In this document: one piece after another, positions 59,760 to 64,000 of the stretch
How positions within the stretch are numbered: position 1 is the stretch's first letter
Layout: each line of letters begins with the position of its first letter
Origin: Clitopilus passeckerianus
Lineage: Eukaryota; Basidiomycota; Agaricomycetes; Agaricales; Entolomataceae
DNA: 64,000 nt
Reading direction: 5' to 3'
NCBI GenBank assembly: GCA_944990035.1
Contig: CALYLX010000046.1
Location: forward strand, 42,372-106,371
Translations under genes and position numbers: made by a program
Notes under the pieces: model-generated
Database searches by the model: none
What the model was told of the DNA's origin: nothing
The model's input: the letters and a program-made list of their open reading frames with translations, nothing else

Positions 59760-60695
59760 TCAAGTGAAAGCTAACGTTGCAAAGGTTCCAATGGCACCAA
59801 AAACGACACCCTTTGCAAGAGTACGAAACCTACTCGGTCCAGGCTTCTGACGTTCCGCTTCGACCTTTGCCACCAGCTGCTCGACGGCTGCCTCTTCCTT
59901 CCCGAGAATTAGGAGAGCCTGATCATCGGAGCCATCCTTGCCTGCGACTACGCGAACAAAGAAGTTCATCCTGATTGCTGAGGCCTTCAATGAAAGAACA
60001 TCAGCAATGGGGACGGCATAGACTGTGGCATCCGAGTACTTCGTTAAGGCTGCCGTGAACATGTCGCGTTCTTCTGCACTCAAGGATCTCGTGAGTGGTT
60101 GTGCTCGTGGCGGGCTGTTATGTGGGCCCGACGAGGTGTGAGATATGACTGCTTGGGATGCTGGAAGGGATGCTGGGAGAGCTGCCGGATCAGTGGCAAA
60201 GGAGCTGTAGGGGGATGGGGCGTCCAAAGCTCCTGGCATTTTGATCCTGGGTTTCATGACCTTTGTCGGTGTGGTCAACCCCTGGCTCCATTTTTTGATC
60301 CAGTCTTCGCCCTCCTCCGCTCTTTTGCCGTCTAAGAGCTTGTCCACAAGTCCCGCCTCCTCACTGGTCAACGACTGCACAGTCGCATTCATTTGCGGCT
60401 GAAGGGAAGACCTTCGACGGTAGGTGATGACTGGCTTCGTATCTTGAAGGGAAGAAGGGGGTTCGAGAACCATAGAACCAATTGCATCTACAAGATTGTT
60501 CGATGCAGGTTGGGTGAGCTCGGGCGTGTGCTCTCGCTGATCAATGAATGGACAACCAGAACGGGGGTGACCTGCCCTTGGGCGTTTACATTTGGAACAA
60601 GTAGGCGCCTTTCGGGATGGCGTAGAAAGAGCAGAGTCACCCGCCGTGGAATTCTTGGATGGGGTATTCTGTGCAGACCGAAGTGTGGGTGCCAT
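59760..60695 (-). CDS. CxxC-motif, C-terminally membrane-anchored protein (311 aa)
   Basis: Uninterrupted frame from the ATG at 60695. Residues about 27-50 form a small Cys/His knuckle (KAPTCSKCKRPRAGHPRSGC followed by P), like that of the gene at 8170. The middle is disordered (TPTKVMKPRIKMPG); a more ordered region follows (EERDMFTAALTKYSDATVYA, SALKASAIRMNFFVRVV-like). The end is a hydrophobic segment (GVVFGAIGTFATLAFT) with no tail. Architecture suggests a metal-binding head facing the cytosol of an anchored protein. Function unknown. Confidence 0.72.
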   Translation of the reverse strand: MAPTLRSAQNTPSKNSTAGDSALSTPSRKAPTCSKCKRPRAGHPRSGCPFIDQREHTPELTQPASNNLVDAIGSMVLEPPSSLQDTKPVITYRRRSSLQPQMNATVQSLTSEEAGLVDKLLDGKRAEEGEDWIKKWSQGLTTPTKVMKPRIKMPGALDAPSPYSSFATDPAALPASLPASQAVISHTSSGPHNSPPRAQPLTRSLSAEERDMFTAALTKYSDATVYAVPIADVLSLKASAIRMNFFVRVVAGKDGSDDQALLILGKEEAAVEQLVAKVEAERQKPGPSRFRTLAKGVVFGAIGTFATLAFT

Positions 60696-61586
60696 GGTTG
60701 AAGGTCGTTATCGAGAGTGGGGAGGTCTATCTTCGCATTTAAAGCTGTTACTACCTGCCACAATTATGTTTGTCGTCGTCACAGTGAAGACAGAGAGCTT
60801 TCAGCCGTCTTTTGTATTGGTTGTGATTGTGGCCATGAACAATGAAAGGCGGAGTCAGGTGGCTGTGATTGGCTACAGCACTGTCGTCGGATCCGACCTC
60901 TTTGCCATTCACCTTTGTGTTCAAAATAATGCCACCCAGGCTTGCAGAGAATCGAGACCTGAACGCTTGAAAGCCTATGCGGATCTGTATGGCGCCATCT
61001 CCGCAGAAGGGCCTCCCAGACGGACTACTCTATTCTGGACGGTATGAATAATGGCGGCGATGGCGCAATGATTGCTCTGGGCACCCTTCTCTTGGTAATA
61101 CCTGCGGGAGGATTGGTCGGCGTTCATGACTCCTTGATATACTTACGATGACACATGACCAGGGTTACCACACAGTCTATTCTCTCAGTCCCTGCGGCAT
61201 TTTGGAAGTAACCTTTGTAGACTATTGCAGAATCTCAGCTTTATTCTTTGTATCATACTGGCTATTAGGCCATTGGTCAATATAACTCCAAGCCTTGACA
61301 TGTCTTTGGAGGCTTAAGCTTGATATCTCTCCGACAAGAACTTTTCTTACTCCGGCATGGGAAATTCTAACACCACTGGGATCTTGAATGGCGACAATGG
61401 TTGAGATCGACCAGTTTACAAAGGTAGTGTCGGTCTTCATAAGCAGCTTAACAAATACCCCTGACCTCCAACACAATGCTTCTCCTATATAAAACCCACC
61501 TCTCGAGGTCTCTTCGACTTCACCAAGCACCTTTCCGTTCTACCTTCCAGTAATCTGAGTCTACCCTGCGCGTCACTGAAACAACA
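60696..61586. promoter_or_regulatory. divergent intergenic region with a TATA box
   Basis: About 890 bp between divergent genes. The right end carries a clear TATA box (61486-61494). The 151-codon plus-strand frame at 60592-61047, antisense to the start of the minus-strand gene, has no motifs. Confidence 0.5.
61486..61494 (+). promoter_or_regulatory. TATA box (TATATAAAA)
   Basis: Consensus TATA element 93 bp before the start codon of the gene at 61587. Spacing to a start site about 30 bp downstream is normal. Confidence 0.65.
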
Positions 61587-62529
61587 ATGGCAACAGCAGC
61601 AGTCCTACCTCCTCGCGACATCCCTACAACTCTCAACTACTATGCGCCTGGAAAAGAAGCTCCCTACAACTACGTCTATGAACCGCCTGCTGGCGTCCCT
61701 AGGACCAACATTGTCGTGGACCCTCGCCCTGCAGTAATCCACAATGCTCGTGGCCAGGAGGACAAGTTTGGACTCGACAAGACTGGTTTCCAGTTCATCC
61801 GGCATGTCAGCGAGGAGAAGGAGTTTGTAGACGAAGAGGCGATTCAGAACAAGTATTACAAAGAAGTCGAAGAGTTGCTGAAGAAGGAGACCGGAGCCAA
61901 GCGCATCTTCATCTTTGACCACACCATTCGCAGGAATTACGATACAGAAGTTACTACACCCAGCAACCGTGGCCCTGTTGTAAGTATTCCAGAATCTCTT
62001 CTGAATTTCCAGTTGCTGAGGAATTACCCAGCAACGCGTTCACATAGACCAGACCTATACCGCCAGCCAAGCTCGCGTGCGCCACCACCTCCCAGATGAG
62101 GCCGACCGCCTCTTGAAGTCTAGAGTGCGACTCATCAACGTCTGGCGACCCATTGGAAACCCAGTTGCCCACCACCCTTTGGCCGTTGCGGACTTCTTCT
62201 CACTCAAGCAAGACGAAGACCTCGTCTCGACTAGGCATATCTACCCGGACCGTGAAGGCGCCACCTTCTCTGTACGTTCTCAGTTACCGTTCTTATCTAC
62301 CACCGGAAAGCTGAACTTTGACTCTCAGGTGAAATACAATCCCGGCCACAAATGGTACTATCTCGCAGACCAAACGCCCGAAGAAGTCATCCTCATCAAG
62401 TGCTTCGACTCTGACGAGGACAAAGCTAGGCTTACCCCGCACACTGCATTCCTTGACTCTACCAGCCCCAAGGAGGCCCCAAATCGACAGTCCATTGAAG
62501 TTAGGGCTTTGGTTTTCGACGCAGAGTAA
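61587..62529 (+). CDS. GA4 desaturase / AsaB-CmcJ family oxygenase-like protein
   Basis: Member of the fungal GA4-desaturase/CmcJ-like family, non-heme Fe(II)/2-oxoglutarate enzymes in many secondary pathways. The ATG at 61587 gives MATAAVLPPRDIPTTLNYYA. The next landmarks are GAKRIFIFDHTIRRNY, then after intron 61981-62029 RVHIDQTYTASQARVRHHLP with a probable HxD metal motif. These are followed by RVRLINVWRPIGNPVAHHPL, YNPGHKWYYLADQTPEEVIL, FDSDEDKARLTPHTAFLD and a C-terminal His/Arg region ending VRALVFDAE at 62529. The final HxxF and R residues fit the facial triad. No other biosynthetic gene is adjacent, so the substrate is open. Confidence 0.85.
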
Positions 62530-62815
62530 ACCTGTATTTTTATGCTGTGTAATCTAGCTGTATCTGTATGCATTCTTTTTTTTTTGAGTTGTCTGTGTGA
62601 TTTTCTGTAGATCTGCGGCAGCCGGGGCCGTCCAGCTTCGCAAGATGCCATTCGCTAATATGTCTCGCTTGAAAGTACATGGGAGATAGTATGTGAACCA
62701 CGGAGCTTCCTTTGAACATTACCTCGCCCCGGGTTTTCTACAATTGCTTTCTATTTGCCCTGACACCGGGAGTCCTCGACACTGGCAGGGAAATGGCCGG
62801 TTGACAGCACCCAAT

Positions 62816-62836
62816 CCCCACGAGTCACTCGTGGGG
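62816..62836. repeat. 21-bp perfect palindrome
   Basis: CCCCACGAGT and ACTCGTGGGG flank a single C. As RNA or DNA it would fold as a 9-bp stem with a 3-nt loop. Confidence 0.85.
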
Positions 62837-62839
62837 CAC

Positions 62840-62873
62840 AACGTGTGGCAGCGTGGACAGACCGCCACACGTT
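62840..62873. repeat. 10-bp perfect inverted repeat, 14-nt loop
   Basis: AACGTGTGGC (62840-62849) pairs with GCCACACGTT (62864-62873). It begins three bases after the first palindrome, so both could form side by side. Confidence 0.85.
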
Positions 62874-63647
62874 CGCTGAGTTATTCCTCATACCCGATGA
62901 GAAGACAGCCCGCCCGTTGCAAAACGTTTCAAGGGGATCAATAGTCGAAATTCGAGCATCCATTACTTCGGCGCGCTCCAATTAATTTTAACGTGCCAGC
63001 TGGATGCATCCATCCGTATGTCGAGATGTTCCATGTTGATCGACTCTCAGACTGTAGCGAGGTAGTTGACACCGCCGATAAGCAGCACGTCAATGAAGAG
63101 CAGATTGCTTCCGGCTATACGTTTAATTCTCGGACTTACGGCCTTAAGGCCCTAAGGACTCGATCGTGATCAGCAGGCAATATCTGCTGAAGTCGATGGA
63201 GAAACCACCTATATGTAAATCTTCTATGATTATGAGACGCTCCCTCAATTCGATAATCACCGCGAGTGTCAATGCGTGTATCAGCGTTTACTAATGTTGA
63301 ACTCTGATGTGAATCCAGTGTGCAGCTGATTATGGGGTCAAATGCAAAATAATCATAACATAATCTAATAAGATACAGTTTGCTGGCTATTGAAAGTACA
63401 TGATTATGACGGTAAAGTTGTATATTCTGGATAGCAAGCCAAAGAATTCCATGATCATCTCTACGGAACAAACCGTGGCGAAGCACATCGGAGAGGCGTT
63501 CCTTGCTGTTTGAACCAGGTTCCTGTGAATCAGAAGGCGGAGGGATGAATAGAACAGATAGCGGAGAAAACAAGTCCTCTTTCTTCGTGGCAACGGCAGT
63601 TGGCCACCAATCCTAGCGAAGCGAGGAGCAGTCCATTGACATCCTTA

Positions 63648-64000
63648 CTATGATGCACTGACAGTAGCCAAGTTCTCGCCGATGGGCAATTGAGGTGACT
63701 TGATCACCGCTGCTTCTTGGGGGACATACAAACCCGAACCTTCTGATACGGGGGGCAATGCAGGCGTCGCTGCGGGCTTCGCAATCCCTTCAGACACGCC
63801 ATTGGAAGACCTGATTGCTCAAAGTTTCAGTTCCGCCAATAATACTGTTGTGCTGAGATAGAACAGACCTAGGTTTCTTCGCAGGTTTGTGAGGTGATGC
63901 ATCATTCGACTTGCCGGGTGCCTTGGAAGGGTAGAAGACGAAAAAGAGTGAGCAAGATTGGATAAGCTGGAAGGAGTGCCATACAACTCACTTTCACACG
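63648..64000 (-). CDS. 3' end of a minus-strand gene (partial, unknown)
   Basis: Reading from the window edge: a short exon end (VK), GTGAGT intron, an exon APGKSNDASPHKPAKKPR (basic, NLS-like), a second GT-AG intron, then SSNGVSEGIAKPAATPALPP and a Ser/Pro-rich end (LPIGENLATVSAS) with stop at 63648-63650. Both splice joins keep the frame. The rest lies beyond the window, so no function is assigned. Confidence 0.6.

Larger units (their letters stand above)
62530..63647. other. 1.1 kb spacer with two adjacent hairpins
   Basis: No convincing gene on either strand. A 145-codon minus-strand frame at 63136-63573 lacks motifs. It contains a T-run near 62575, two neighbouring inverted repeats (62816-62873) and a small palindrome (ggccttaaggcc) near 63140. 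Confidence 0.5.

Noticed and set aside
63136..63573. 145-codon minus-strand frame in the right-hand spacer
   Set aside because: No recognisable domain or signal peptide; composition like random intergenic sequence.
1..64000. tRNA genes and CRISPR arrays
   Set aside because: I looked for paired T-arm/GTTCGA signatures and for regularly spaced repeats, and found none that fold or recur convincingly; a tRNAscan run would be decisive.

Overview
This window is nuclear DNA of a filamentous fungus, most likely a mushroom-forming basidiomycete (Agaricomycetes). Genes are closely packed on both strands. Most are cut by many 45-70 nt GT-AG introns. Several families are typical of this group: F-box/LRR proteins, Ser/Pro-rich orphans, a fused gephyrin-type Mo-cofactor protein and a chromodomain-linked 5-hmdU-kinase-like protein. 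I recognise no rRNA, tRNA, CRISPR array or intact mobile element.

Layout. 1-11.4 kb: K+/H+ antiporter (5' end cut by the window), a decayed F-box gene, two Ser/Pro-rich orphans on divergent strands, and flap endonuclease FEN1. 11.7-16.4 kb: a protein joining a DNA-base-modification (HMUDK/aGPT-PPlase-like) helical domain to a chromodomain, then the two-domain molybdopterin synthesis protein. 16.6-21.3 kb: two neighbouring F-box/LRR paralogues and an acidic orphan. 21.4-31 kb: lysophosphatidate acyltransferase, glycerophosphodiester phosphodiesterase, mitochondrial recombination protein MGM101 and a gamma-tubulin complex component (GCP5-like). 31-39.6 kb: VWA-domain protein, DASH subunit SPC19, COA3, cytidine deaminase, SIN protein Cdc14, an FAH-fold hydrolase and a tiny secreted Cys protein. 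40-49 kb: a frameshifted F-box gene, succinate-semialdehyde dehydrogenase with two 7-nt microexons, YIH1 and ATG29 head to head, and DDI1. 48.9-64 kb: SPT3, a CNH-like propeller protein with a GC-AG intron, a TRP/Pkd2-like channel, mitochondrial GatB (PET112), a CxxC tail-anchored orphan, a GA4-desaturase-like oxygenase, a roughly 1.1 kb spacer with two adjacent hairpins, and the 3' end of another gene.

How the genes relate. Most are unlinked housekeeping functions. One thread does run through the window. FEN1, MGM101 and DDI1 (replication, mtDNA repair, DNA-damage protein turnover) each carry a close pair of ACGCGT boxes upstream, and the chromodomain/HMUDK-like gene carries one. This suggests MBF-type G1/S control (inference). 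The most novel item is that chromodomain fusion: a predicted DNA-base-modification domain tethered to a methyl-lysine reader with its aromatic cage intact. F-box/LRR genes occur four times; one is clearly broken and one has a single-base frameshift.
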